A stretch of 64,000 bases of DNA from Acidobacteriota bacterium (GTDB lineage: Bacteria > Acidobacteriota > Terriglobia > Terriglobales > Acidobacteriaceae), in NCBI GenBank assembly GCA_013289765.1, contig JABCZI010000017.1, forward strand, positions 1 to 64,000, written 5' to 3'. This document shows, piece by piece, positions 26,201 to 33,547 of this stretch. The position numbers were made by a program, and so were the translations under genes. Each line of letters begins with the position of its first letter. The stretch's first letter is position 1. The notes below the pieces were generated by a model. It worked only from the letters and a program-made list of their open reading frames with translations, was not told where the DNA came from and did not search any database.

Positions 26201-26726
26201 TGGCAAACTGCGGAATTCCGCTGTGCCAGTGGTGGGGATCGTTGCCAATCAGGTAATTGCTCTTGCCCGGCAGCAACTCACTACCGGCACTGACTGCCGC
26301 AGGGTTCGCGCCCGCCAGCTTCATCCGAACAAACTGTTCGCTTCGCCCCCGCGCAGAATGCAAACCGGATTGCAAACCGACGACCGCACCAGCGTTATCC
26401 AGAAAAAGGCTATAGCCCGCGCCCCTCGCGAGAAATTTCACGCGAGGATCGGATTGCCCCTGGTTCGGCTCGAAGATCAACGGCAGTTGCCCGAGAATGG
26501 CTCGAACGTCCGGCTTCGCATGCGAGGAAGTTACTGCGGAGAGCGGAACCGGCGGGGTGAAAATCGGCGAGGCTGCAATCGGAGTAATGGCATTCGGGGC
26601 ATGCCGGCGGGAGCCAAATCCAAGCACCATCGAACCCGCTAACAGCAGAACAAATACTGAACCAAACGCCCGCGCCGACACCAGGCTGCCTCGCGAAGCT
26701 TTTCCCAACCCACGGCCATTTCCCAT
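23244..26726 (-). CDS. Exported SBBP beta-propeller protein with DUF11 and Ig-like tail
   Basis: A 1160-residue surface or secreted protein. An N-terminal signal or anchor helix (ARAFGSVFVLLLAGSMVLGFG) is followed by the DUF7948-type domain (FEPNQGQSDPRVKFLARG and GIDLVFYGN). A run of SBBP repeats comes next, of the form YSTYFGGxGxD then AIDxAGNxYxxGxT, forming a propeller. A DUF11-like domain lies near 880-970, then an Ig-like domain, then a hydrophobic helix with RRRW inside (LGFLILSLFFALVLLQPSCSG) and a final beta segment. ATG 26726 has GGAGG nine bases upstream; ATG 26756 has none. Function is unknown; adhesion or envelope structure is plausible. Confidence 0.88.
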   Translation of the reverse strand: MGNGRGLGKASRGSLVSARAFGSVFVLLLAGSMVLGFGSRRHAPNAITPIAASPIFTPPVPLSAVTSSHAKPDVRAILGQLPLIFEPNQGQSDPRVKFLARGAGYSLFLDNAGAVVGLQSGLHSARGRSEQFVRMKLAGANPAAVSAGSELLPGKSNYLIGNDPHHWHSGIPQFAKVHYDNVYPGIDLVFYGNQGHLEYDLKVAPGADPAQAELEFDGVSKLKLADGDLLLTGKNDGELRLQAPQIYQRDGDRRIPVAGRFVLRAANRVGFEIGNYDRSRELVIDPVLTFSTYFGGSGSETSPSVAIDPAGNIYLVGTTQGSPETSFTDASITTQTSILALGVSLTTSSPNHIFVAKISPSQPPAVSYETFLGGEGSDTSVGIGVDGAENAYIVGNTTSSQFPTRGVPYQTAPEAKGSQCPDPNTHAPCTSVFVSVLNNIGTSLTYSSYLSGNGNDQASGMAIDTNGNVFLTGTTTSNDAPAISPVPVEFPASYLPVPFQVAPNGPLQFFATKVNTKAAGLASIAYSTYFGGGPVTGTVATGGGVAVDATGNMYFSGTTNFFNSGNGSYGNSNASTDFPILNAYQPCLDSPPSTTILNAVNPCTAPASPYPTDAFVAKLNPTAQAGSQLLFSTYLGGASDDSSTAIAIDSAAASIYVTGSTTSSNFVLTTGIVPFQLCLDTPPVVPPNVPPCPAITAVPVPTDAYVARLSNPSVSTNGTFLGVGLTYFSYLGGGGNDSGLAIAVDTAGGALITGTTNSGLGGTSNFPVTAGAIQSTLNGTQNAFFARINTTTTINTNGVGSYVTYFGGNGVDRGTSIVVDPFSLNAYFAGDTTSTLNFQTQNALQPALNGPSDAFVAELVPVPNVCITCTAVTYSSTGTQSAGNPVSITFTVTNQGPDLATGIFVSGSVSSGVTLTSATAASGSCSGPVSNNVVCTIPTLQAGSTSAVILTVTPTGACTACSATAQVIKVNNANTNITAQPAPFQAGAFSMAVSPSSQTVAAGAVARYTVQVSPQPAFGSNVSLTCSGAPTGASCNFTSSSVSLLNGPQSATLNLTTTPQPVTTVASTAWHSPLYALWLMVPGMSLLGIGVGSKRLRRRWLGFLILSLFFALVLLQPSCSGAAKTPPQVSGTPTGTYSMTITATSGSLTRSAPFQLTVTP

Positions 26727-27178
26727 TACGCTTTTCCTCCGGTTCACACCGATCATTTGGAGAGATAGAAACGACGCGCGAGACCGTACCCCGGCGCCGG
26801 CGAAACCGCCCGCTGCTGATGTGACACTAGGAACTGGCGGAAAACAAACAACTACTTAAACATCTACGGATAGCCAAGTCAAGCGATGGAGGTCCACAGG
26901 CACGCTCCACGAGGTGTCAGATGCGTCGAAGGTCAGGGAAAGATGCCGCATTGTGGCACGAAAGTGGCGGAAGAGAGTTGCAGTTCGGGATAGCGCCACT
27001 AATTTTCCCGCCGTAGCTGGGAGCACCATTCACCGAATCGGTACGTGGAGTCTTTTTGCTCTTGCAAACTGCTGCCAAATCTATACATTGGAAAGAACCA
27101 AGGCCGTGCAGTGGCCTTGCCCTCCCAGCCTAAAGGTTTGATCCGTACCGTAGTGGCTCTACTTTTTCGCTAAAAAGA
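26727..27178. other. Intergenic region between divergent SBBP and PilZ genes
   Basis: About 450 bases with no supportable gene. It holds one sequence, TGGCAC-N5-TGGC at 26954-26968, with the GG-N10-GC spacing of a sigma-54 promoter pointing toward the PilZ gene. The expected TTGC is TGGC, so the match is imperfect. No terminator or repeat is evident. Confidence 0.35.
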
Positions 27179-27577
27179 ATGCTTTCGGAAACTACCTCGC
27201 GGATGCAGCCTGATTCTCAGGACCGGCGAACGATGCGGCGCTTTGACATGCGCTTGCCAGCCTTAGTCCGTCTCGATCAGGAACACGAATTTCAAACCGA
27301 AACCCAGAACGTAAGCGCGCGCGGAGTTTTTTTTTACCTGGACCGTCCGCTTCCGGCAGGAACCCGGTGCGAAGTCACGCTCACCTTTCCGCCTCACATC
27401 ACGCTGACCGACGCGGTGAGAGTGCGCTTCACAGCGCGCGTGATCCGTTCGGAGTCTCCTCTGCCCTCTTTGCGTATCGGAACTGCCGCGATGATTGAGG
27501 ACTACGAATTCCTGCGCTCCGGGGGCGGAACGGATTTTCTAAGCGCGTTGCAACAGGAGTGGAAATCGTCGAACTGA
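27179..27577 (+). CDS. PilZ domain protein
   Basis: A 132-residue single-domain PilZ protein with DRRTMRRFDMRLPALV near residue 15 and NVSARGVFFYL near 43, the two c-di-GMP contact motifs (the second is degenerate, NxSxRG). It probably transmits c-di-GMP signals in envelope or motility control. A run of nine T at 27327-27335 lies inside the second motif and could slip. Starts at 27179 and 27203 are both possible, with no strong ribosome site. It converges with the ccmD end of the ccm operon. Confidence 0.82.
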   Translation: MLSETTSRMQPDSQDRRTMRRFDMRLPALVRLDQEHEFQTETQNVSARGVFFYLDRPLPAGTRCEVTLTFPPHITLTDAVRVRFTARVIRSESPLPSLRIGTAAMIEDYEFLRSGGGTDFLSALQQEWKSSN

Positions 27578-27697
27578 GGAGTCGGCGTCCGGCTCTCGGC
27601 GTCCGGCTCTCGGCGTCCGCGTCTCGTACCCGTCTTGCCATCCTTTGGACTTTCCGGAAGCCGGACGCCGCATTGACTCTCCGCCAGACCCCGCATT

Positions 27698-27832
27698 TCA
27701 CTTCCCCAAATCCTTCTTTCTCTCGCGCAAGCGGCTATAACGACGGATGAGGCTTCCGATATACAGGCCGTGAATCAGCCAGGTGGCGATGTAGGCGGCG
27801 TAGAGGAATTTGATAGAACCCGCAGGATTCAC
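27698..27832 (-). CDS. ccmD: CcmD-like heme exporter subunit (44 residues)
   Basis: A very small membrane protein. It opens MNPAGSIKFLYAAYIATW, has one transmembrane helix (about residues 8-29) and ends in a strongly basic tail (RRYSRLRERKK), the CcmD layout of periplasmic N-terminus and cytoplasmic basic C-terminus. CcmD helps release holo-CcmE from the CcmABC complex. The GTG start overlaps the ccmC stop as GTGA, and GGGAG lies just upstream. Position after ccmC, overlap and topology together make the call convincing, although the sequence alone is too short for family proof. Confidence 0.85.
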   Translation of the reverse strand: MNPAGSIKFLYAAYIATWLIHGLYIGSLIRRYSRLRERKKDLGK

Positions 27833-28560
27833 TGTGGCTCCCGGCTCAGAGGAATTTGGGTTTTAGAAATTTGCGCTCCCGATCCAGCCACCAATAACGA
27901 TTCCAGCGCCTCCGCTTCCTCCACCTCCCGCTTGAACATCTCCAACCGGTAGCGCGCCCAGCTAACAAGCAACGCAAAGCAAGAGAACGCAAGCCAGTTG
28001 AGCAGCAGCACATGCAACATCCGCGGATCAATCGAGCCGCCACCGCCGATTACGGGCTGGGGATGTTGGGTACGGAAGAACCAGATGGAGAAATAAACCA
28101 GCGGCACATCGAGCGCCCCAAAGATGGCAAGTACCGCCGCCAGCTTCGGTGTCTGCGAGCTCTCGGAGAAGCGCCGTAAAACCAGGTAGCTGACATAAAT
28201 CAACCACAAAACCAGAGTGGTCGTAAGGCGGATGTCCCACGTCCACCATATACCCCACACCGGACGCGCCCAGATCGGTCCCGTCACCAATACGACTGTG
28301 CAGAAAACTACACCCACTTCGCCTGTGACCAGCGCGACGGCGTCAGCCTTGGCATTTCGCCGAACCAGGTAAATCACCGAAGCGATCAGGTTCACGAAGA
28401 AAAGTAAAAAAGCTGTCCATGCCGAAGGCACATGATAGTAGAAGATGCGCTGAACATCGCCCATCGTCCGCTCCATGGGAGCAACCCAGATTGCTTCGTA
28501 GAAGGCGTAAGCCAGCAGCAAAGCCGTCACAGCCGCAAGGATTGGGAAGGCGCGTTTCAT
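27829..28560 (-). CDS. ccmC: Heme handling protein CcmC
   Basis: A 243-residue, six-helix inner-membrane protein that presents heme to CcmE. The WWD motif WGIWWTWD is at 102-109, and the axial heme histidines are H43 (FYYHVPSAW) and H183 (MLHVLLLNW). The ATG at 28560 overlaps the ccmB stop (ATGA), which rules out the longer in-frame start at 28596. The C-terminal 35 residues form an extra charged tail (REVEEAEALESLL). Confidence 0.95.
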   Translation of the reverse strand: MKRAFPILAAVTALLLAYAFYEAIWVAPMERTMGDVQRIFYYHVPSAWTAFLLFFVNLIASVIYLVRRNAKADAVALVTGEVGVVFCTVVLVTGPIWARPVWGIWWTWDIRLTTTLVLWLIYVSYLVLRRFSESSQTPKLAAVLAIFGALDVPLVYFSIWFFRTQHPQPVIGGGGSIDPRMLHVLLLNWLAFSCFALLVSWARYRLEMFKREVEEAEALESLLVAGSGAQISKTQIPLSREPQ

Positions 28561-29234
28561 TCTGCCTGCAGGATGGTTTCGAATAATGCCAGACAAGCAG
28601 TAGTAAACACTACATCATAGGTGAGAAGCAATACGATCCAGAAGCGCGCGGCGCCATCTCCAGTAAGGATGATGCGCGTGGCCTCCACCATCGATTGCAC
28701 GGCGGGGATCGAGATGGGAAACAACAGCAGCGGCAGCATGATTTCGCGGCTGCGCGTGCGCAACGACATGGCCGCAAAAAAGGTTCCATTGACCACCAGC
28801 GCCCATGTTCCCAGCAATGCGACCGGAATCAGCTGCCACGCGGGACCGAGAGCGCGCAGGTTATAAAAGATCATGAATAGAGGCGCCATCAGCCCTTCCA
28901 GCAGGCTCACCAGAATAAAATTGCCCAGAACCTTTGCCATGAATAATGCATTCGCCGGAGCGGGGGAAACGCGGTAGGCATCCAGCACTTGATTGCGCAG
29001 CTCCCGCGCCCACGTCTGATTCAGAGCGACGACTGCGGCGAACAGGAATGCAACCCAGATCAGGCCTCCCGCGATTTGCCGCGATTCTTCGGCGTTCGGA
29101 TCAAAAGAAAAGCTGAAAATCACCACTACCAGCAGGGAAAAAAACAGCATGGAGTTGATGGCATCCTTCGAGCGCCACTCCAGGCGGACGTCTTTCGTAA
29201 GCGTTGCCAGGGTGATGGATCGGAGCGAACTCAA
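28557..29234 (-). CDS. ccmB: Heme exporter permease CcmB
   Basis: A 225-residue protein with six hydrophobic helices and a conserved N-terminal KDVRLEWRSKD. It is the membrane partner of the ATPase CcmA in the CcmABCD complex. A TTG start overlaps the ccmA stop (TTGA), and its stop overlaps the ccmC start. Helices fall near 30-45, 55-75, 97-125, 132-155, 165-185 and 200-220. Length is close to the usual 220. Confidence 0.92.
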   Translation of the reverse strand: MSSLRSITLATLTKDVRLEWRSKDAINSMLFFSLLVVVIFSFSFDPNAEESRQIAGGLIWVAFLFAAVVALNQTWARELRNQVLDAYRVSPAPANALFMAKVLGNFILVSLLEGLMAPLFMIFYNLRALGPAWQLIPVALLGTWALVVNGTFFAAMSLRTRSREIMLPLLLFPISIPAVQSMVEATRIILTGDGAARFWIVLLLTYDVVFTTACLALFETILQAE

Positions 29235-29905
29235 GCGCGCCCCGCTGGGTCAGGAACAAGATGGCGGGTGCGGTCGACAATCTGCCCGGCCTGCATCCAT
29301 ATAAATTCGTCAGCCGCGCCTTCCAGCAGCGCAGCCTGGTGCGTGACCACGAAAATCGTCTTTCCCGCGTCACGCATCTGTTTGAGCAGACCGACCATTT
29401 CTTGCGCGGAGTGCACATCCACATTCGAGAATGGCTCGTCCAGCAAGAGAATCTTCGGATCGTGCAGAATCGCCCGCGCCAGCGACATACGCTGCCGCAT
29501 CCCTTGCGAGTACTTCCCCACTGGCCGCGACAACTCCGGATCTAATCCTACCGAGCGAATCGCTTCCGAGGAGCGCGCATCGCCGGCGATGTCGTAGAGG
29601 CGCGCAAAATAGCGCAGGTTCTCCATGCCGCTCATCTCGTCGTAAAGCAGCGACGGATGGGCCATGTAACCGATCTCGCGGCACGCCTCGTGCGGATTCT
29701 TGTCGAAGATCGAAATCTCGCCCCGCGTGGGGTCAGCCAATCCTGCGAGCGCTCGCAACAACGTAGTCTTCCCTGCTCCGTTGTCGCCGAGAATGACGTG
29801 AAATCTTCCGGAATCAAACTCCGCAGTCACGCCGCGCAAAGCGGCGAAGCGGCCGAACTGCTTGATTAAGTTTGTAACTCTAATTGTGGCGGCAGATTCG
29901 GTCAC
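29231..29905 (-). CDS. ccmA: Heme exporter ATPase CcmA
   Basis: A 224-residue ABC ATPase with Walker A GDNGAGKTT, signature YSQGMRQRMSLARA, Walker B KILLLDEP and the H-loop VVTHQ. With CcmB it powers release of holo-CcmE from CcmC. It is the first gene of the overlapping ccmABCD run; ccmE lies 221 bases upstream on the same strand. Length is typical (about 205-230). Confidence 0.95.
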   Translation of the reverse strand: MTESAATIRVTNLIKQFGRFAALRGVTAEFDSGRFHVILGDNGAGKTTLLRALAGLADPTRGEISIFDKNPHEACREIGYMAHPSLLYDEMSGMENLRYFARLYDIAGDARSSEAIRSVGLDPELSRPVGKYSQGMRQRMSLARAILHDPKILLLDEPFSNVDVHSAQEMVGLLKQMRDAGKTIFVVTHQAALLEGAADEFIWMQAGQIVDRTRHLVPDPAGRA

Positions 29906-30068
29906 AAGAGTCGGAAGGTTATGAACAGGTTCACTCCGGCAATGAGTTTACCGGAGAACCTTACCCCGCGCATCTAGTTCAGAATTTGATCAGCTCCCCG
30001 GACGTTCTCCGCGTCCTCCGCGCTTCAAGCCTTTCCAGCTAAACCCTAAGTCGCGGAGGAAGCAGAGG

Positions 30069-30093
30069 GGCGGGGATTTTGATTTTCCCCGCC
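30069..30093 (-). terminator. Hairpin after ccmE
   Basis: Perfect arms GGCGGGGA and TCCCCGCC with a 9-base AT loop, 34 bases beyond the ccmE stop. There is no T run, so it may be a transcript-stabilising or rho-assisted structure, and not a classical terminator. It separates ccmE from ccmA. Confidence 0.5.
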
Positions 30094-30126
30094 GGGCGCG
30101 GGGCAGGAGGTCAAAACCCCCGCGAC

Positions 30127-30609
30127 CTAATTCGAAGCCACGGCAGACGGAGCGCCCGATTGCAATTGCGTCACGTTCTTAACCGGCGCGGCTTGCATCT
30201 GGTTGCCGGGCTGCTGCGGTGCGTACTTCGATGCGCACTTCGCTTGCAGCGCCTTGGCGTGGAACACGCCATCGTGTCCAAAACTGCCATCGGCGAGCGC
30301 TTGCGAGTCATCTTTGAAAGTATCGGGAGGCGCTTCGGTTCCGGTGTAATCCACCGACAGCAACTGGCTCTGCTCCACCAGCACAAACTGGACATGCGTC
30401 CCGGTGCGCTTGATCGACCCCGGTTGTACATTCCCCGCCACGCGCAGCCGCTTGGAGTAGGCTCCGTTGCCCATCTTGTGTAGTTCACTGATGGTGACGT
30501 AATAGCTCTTGCTGTCTTGCACGCCGGTGTAAGCGAGGTACCCGAGCAGGCAAACAATGACCACCGTTGCCGCGCCGAATTTGAGATATGTTTTGCCTTG
30601 GCTGGACAT
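30127..30609 (-). CDS. ccmE: Heme chaperone CcmE, cysteine (CxxxY) type
   Basis: A 160-residue periplasmic heme chaperone with one N-terminal anchor helix (residues 8-28) and an OB-fold beta barrel. In most bacteria the heme-linking motif is LAKHDENY. Here the aligned segment is LQAKCASKY, placing Cys125 where the covalent-heme histidine would be and Tyr129 at the conserved tyrosine. The CxxxY form is known from archaea and Desulfovibrio. A Gln/Pro-rich tail follows. The ATG at 30609 has AGGTGGT upstream. It carries its own promoter region and precedes ccmABCD. Confidence 0.93.
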   Translation of the reverse strand: MSSQGKTYLKFGAATVVIVCLLGYLAYTGVQDSKSYYVTISELHKMGNGAYSKRLRVAGNVQPGSIKRTGTHVQFVLVEQSQLLSVDYTGTEAPPDTFKDDSQALADGSFGHDGVFHAKALQAKCASKYAPQQPGNQMQAAPVKNVTQLQSGAPSAVASN

Positions 30610-31160
30610 AAGAACCACCTGCAGAAGCATTCTGGCGGTCGTTAATGACTTTACGCGACAGTGCCTCCAGAATCAAGATTCCGGAACTGCCAATAGCGTT
30701 GCATTTAACTAGTCAAAGAGCATGTCATAACCTCCATTAAGAACCCGTACCCAAACTTTTCCACAGCCCTCGTGTGACATCTGACCTTGTGCCCGCCTCG
30801 AACTTGCGTAATCATGGTCGAGGCAGTGACGGTCGAGAGAGAGCGAATCCAGCTACCTTAAGTTGTTTTTTGTCTAGATTTTGATATCTAAGTTCTTTGA
30901 AAACCAGATTTTGCGAGATCCGCTTTCCGAAACCCGCGCCAGGTAAGGCTTTCGGCGGTATCGAAATAAAAAAATATCTCCCCAGATCCGCTCCGCAAGC
31001 TAAAACGCTCTCGTCGCCAGATGCTCGCCGAACTTTATTTTGCTGGAGAAATCCACACTCAGAGCCACCCATCAAACTGATCCACCGGCCAAGAGAGCAA
31101 CAGGGTTCCCCGGAAGCCCGAAGCCGCCTCCTAAGCTAGAATGAATTAGCTCCGAACCCT
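30610..31160. other. Intergenic region between divergent ccmE and ppa
   Basis: About 550 bases with no supportable gene. The part at 30860-30985 is clearly more AT-rich than its surroundings (TTGTTTTTTGTC, TTTTGATATCTAAG, AAATAAAAAAATATC) and probably holds promoters for one or both genes. No hairpin or RNA is recognised. Confidence 0.4.
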
Positions 31161-31718
31161 ATGATTCATCCTTGGCACGACGTAACTCCTGGCGACAAGC
31201 TCCCGCAGGAATTCGATTGCGTAATCGAGATCCCGTTTGGATCGAGCGTGAAGTACGAACTGGATAAAGCCAGCGGCCTGATCAAGCTCGATCGCATTCT
31301 TTATTCCGCCGTTTACTATCCTGCGAACTACGGCTTCATTCCGCAGACGCTGGCGGAAGACGACGATCCGCTCGATGTGCTGGTGCTGTGCCAGGAACCG
31401 GTGGTGCCGCTCACCATCATTCACGCCCGCGCCATCGGTCTGATGACCATGATCGATGCGGGCAAACAGGATCACAAAATCATCGCCATCGCCACTGAAG
31501 ATCCGGAGTTCAACTCCTATCGCGAAGCGGCGGAAATGCCGCCGCACCGCCTGCTCATGCTGCGCCGCTTCTTTCAGGATTACAAGCAGCTCGAAGGCAA
31601 GGCCGTCGAGGTGGACGAGATACGCCCCGCGGGCGAAGCGTATCCCATCATCCTCGACGCGCTGCACCGCTACAGCGAACAACGCCGCAAAGGCTTCCAG
31701 GGGCCGAAGAAGCCCTGA
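31161..31718 (+). CDS. ppa: Inorganic pyrophosphatase (family I)
   Basis: A 185-residue soluble enzyme that hydrolyses pyrophosphate to two phosphates and drives biosynthetic reactions. The family I signature is present as DDDPLDVLVL, with the metal-binding aspartates, and YYPANYGFIPQT and KYELDKASG are the usual substrate-site segments. Length is typical. There is no clear ribosome site before the ATG. It converges with the cupredoxin-like gene, only six bases apart, without a visible terminator. Confidence 0.95.
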   Translation: MIHPWHDVTPGDKLPQEFDCVIEIPFGSSVKYELDKASGLIKLDRILYSAVYYPANYGFIPQTLAEDDDPLDVLVLCQEPVVPLTIIHARAIGLMTMIDAGKQDHKIIAIATEDPEFNSYREAAEMPPHRLLMLRRFFQDYKQLEGKAVEVDEIRPAGEAYPIILDALHRYSEQRRKGFQGPKKP

Positions 31719-31724
31719 TGCGGG

Positions 31725-32468
31725 TTACACCCCCTTGAATACGAAACTGATCTCCTTAGTTTCGTTTGCCCCAATCGTGATCGTCTGCGTCGACATGCCC
31801 AGCTTCTCGTGCCACGCCTTGATGGTGTAAGTGCCGGCTGGAAGATTGCTCAGGTCAAAGCTGCCGTCCTTGCCGGTGACGGCGAAGTATGGATGCTTGA
31901 ACACCGCGATGTAACCGTGCATCCAGGGATGCAGGTTGCATTTCACCGGAATCGCAATCTCCTCGCGTGCAAACGTCTCGTCGACGCTTGAACCCGGCGG
32001 CTCTGCCTTGTTCCATTCGCGATTGTTCGCCGGCGTGGGATGGATGTTATGCGACGTAGGATCGTCGTTTACCACGTGCAACTGCTGATTCGTCCGCACC
32101 GCCAGAACATGCGGCTGATACATGCAGCCTTTCTGCTCGACGACCACCGGCTGTGTAGGTGGATCAAACGTGCGGTCGCCCAATCCCTCGGCAACGAACA
32201 CGACGACGTTCTGCAGATCGCCTTTCGAATCCGTCAAGACTTCCTGCGAAAACACCGGGGAGGGATGCTGCTTCGCACAGCTCGGGTCCGCGGACATGCT
32301 GATCGTTTTTTGCTTCGGGATCGTGCCTTCGAATTTGACGTTGCCTCTCAGACTGGCGCCGGTTGCGGAGTTGGCTGGGGCAGGGCTGCCGGCTTTCACC
32401 GCGTACGGGTTCGAGATGCAAATCGCCGCAATGAGACCGAGTACGGATACAAACTTCTTCGCCTTCAT
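31725..32468 (-). CDS. Exported cupredoxin-like protein with carboxypeptidase-regulatory-like tail
   Basis: A 247-residue periplasmic protein with a signal peptide (1-26). The middle carries a cupredoxin-like fold whose possible copper ligands are His in TSHNIHP and Cys/His/Met/His in CNLHPWMHGY. The C-terminal 50 residues (YFAVTGKDGSFDLSNLPAGTYTI) are a CarboxypepD_reg-like beta-sandwich. Related proteins are often labelled methylamine utilization protein, without proof. It could bind copper and act in electron transfer or metal storage. GAGGTGAAG precedes the ATG. The gene for a small exported protein lies just upstream. Confidence 0.8.
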   Translation of the reverse strand: MKAKKFVSVLGLIAAICISNPYAVKAGSPAPANSATGASLRGNVKFEGTIPKQKTISMSADPSCAKQHPSPVFSQEVLTDSKGDLQNVVVFVAEGLGDRTFDPPTQPVVVEQKGCMYQPHVLAVRTNQQLHVVNDDPTSHNIHPTPANNREWNKAEPPGSSVDETFAREEIAIPVKCNLHPWMHGYIAVFKHPYFAVTGKDGSFDLSNLPAGTYTIKAWHEKLGMSTQTITIGANETKEISFVFKGV

Positions 32469-32531
32469 AACAACTTCACCTCAATCAGAATTCGTGGTCT
32501 TGTAGTTCGTTTGTGTCGGGGCGCGAGGCTT

Positions 32532-32837
32532 CTATTCGATTCGTGCAGCGCTCGCAGTATTTGCTTCGGCAACGGATTGCTTGTAGCCGCGAAAGTAGCC
32601 GGCGGTGAACATGGACCGGTCGTGTTCGGTGAACCAGCGTCCGATGGCGGCACGTTGCGGCTGACCACGTTCGGCCGCGAGTTTGCCTAAGTAGAGTCCG
32701 TCGCGGAACGCACCGTCAGCGGCGAGCGCGGCCTCCGCGCTTTCCGCCGGATTCATGCTGTAGTTGCTGATGGCGAGCATCGCTGAGGTGCCGAGGAAAA
32801 TTGCAATTGCTAATACATTGGTGAGAAGACGTGTCAT
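32532..32837 (-). CDS. Small exported hypothetical protein
   Basis: A 101-residue protein with an N-terminal signal or anchor helix (VLAIAIFLGTSAMLAIS) and a helical, Gly/Ala/Arg-rich body (AFRDGLYLGKLAAERGQ and MFTAGYFRGYKQSVAE). AAGGAG precedes the ATG. The two aromatic-glycine stretches look like paired short helical repeats. No family is recognised. It lies 63 bases upstream of the cupredoxin-like gene on the same strand and may share its transcript. Confidence 0.65.
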   Translation of the reverse strand: MTRLLTNVLAIAIFLGTSAMLAISNYSMNPAESAEAALAADGAFRDGLYLGKLAAERGQPQRAAIGRWFTEHDRSMFTAGYFRGYKQSVAEANTASAARIE

Positions 32838-33073
32838 TTCTTTGCTCCTTGGTTTTCCTAACCGGGCTTTCGCTTTCCGGCAGCGCGGACAGAGAACTGC
32901 CTCGGCTTGACCGCAGTTACAGCGGCCCGAGTCACTTATTCAATTCGCAGGGGGTTTCGCTCGATATGAGTTGAGCGTAAGGGATGCGCGCGTGGGGATT
33001 GTCACGATGCCGTCAATGATTGGTCATTTTGTAGTCATCAACTTGCCGTCACCGGCTTCGTGGGATTTTCCTC

Positions 33074-33110
33074 TTGACAACGTTGTATTACTATACTATA
33101 ACACTGGTGT
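33074..33110 (+). promoter_or_regulatory. Promoter and putative operator of the YtrA-slipin operon
   Basis: TTGACA at 33074-33079 and TATAAC at 33097-33102 are 17 bp apart. Transcription would begin near 33109, only about seven bases before the ATG at 33116. An inverted repeat, ACAC-TG-GTGT (33101-33110), overlaps the -10 box and start point. This is a natural site for autorepression by the YtrA-type regulator encoded first. The surrounding ACTATA-rich sequence is far less GC-rich than its neighbourhood. Confidence 0.7.
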
Positions 33111-33115
33111 ACTAT

Positions 33116-33547
33116 ATGACTGCGAAGACAAATACAGCGGCGCGGCTTCCCTTTCATTTTGCGCTGGACCTGCACAGCGGCGTCCCTGTCTACCGACAGT
33201 TGATCGATCAGGTGCGCAGCGGCATGGCTCTGGGATCGCTGAATGCGGGCGACCAACTGCCAACGGTGCGGCAGATGGCGGTGGACCTCGCTATCAATCC
33301 GAACACAGTGATGCGGGCGTATCGGGAACTGGAACTGGGAGGGTTGCTCGAAACCCACCAGGGCACAGGAACCTTCATAGCGAAGAAAAAGCTGGACAGA
33401 AAAGATGCGGAGCGCGAACGGCAACTCACGCAGTTGGCCAACGAGTTCGCGGCCCGCGCCGGAGCAGCCGGATTCACCGTCGAGGAACTGCTGGAACGCC
33501 TGAGCGAGTTGGCCTCTCAGCCAAAGCAAAGGAGATATAAACCATGA
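33116..33547 (+). CDS. GntR-family regulator, YtrA type
   Basis: A 143-residue DNA-binding protein. The winged helix covers about 15-80 (GVPVYRQLIDQVRSG, QLPTVRQMAVDLAINPNTVMRAYRELE and GTGTFIA). Only a short helical C-terminal segment follows, as in the YtrA subfamily, which has no large ligand domain and usually represses its own operon. The promoter leaves at most seven untranslated bases, so translation is probably leaderless. Its stop overlaps the slipin start (ATGA). YtrA regulators commonly respond to envelope stress and control membrane protein genes. Confidence 0.9.
   Translation: MTAKTNTAARLPFHFALDLHSGVPVYRQLIDQVRSGMALGSLNAGDQLPTVRQMAVDLAINPNTVMRAYRELELGGLLETHQGTGTFIAKKKLDRKDAERERQLTQLANEFAARAGAAGFTVEELLERLSELASQPKQRRYKP

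Noticed and set aside
30812..31139. Overlapping 80- and 87-codon frames upstream of ppa
   Set aside because: They overlap each other on opposite strands in an AT-rich promoter region, with no ribosome site or recognisable sequence.
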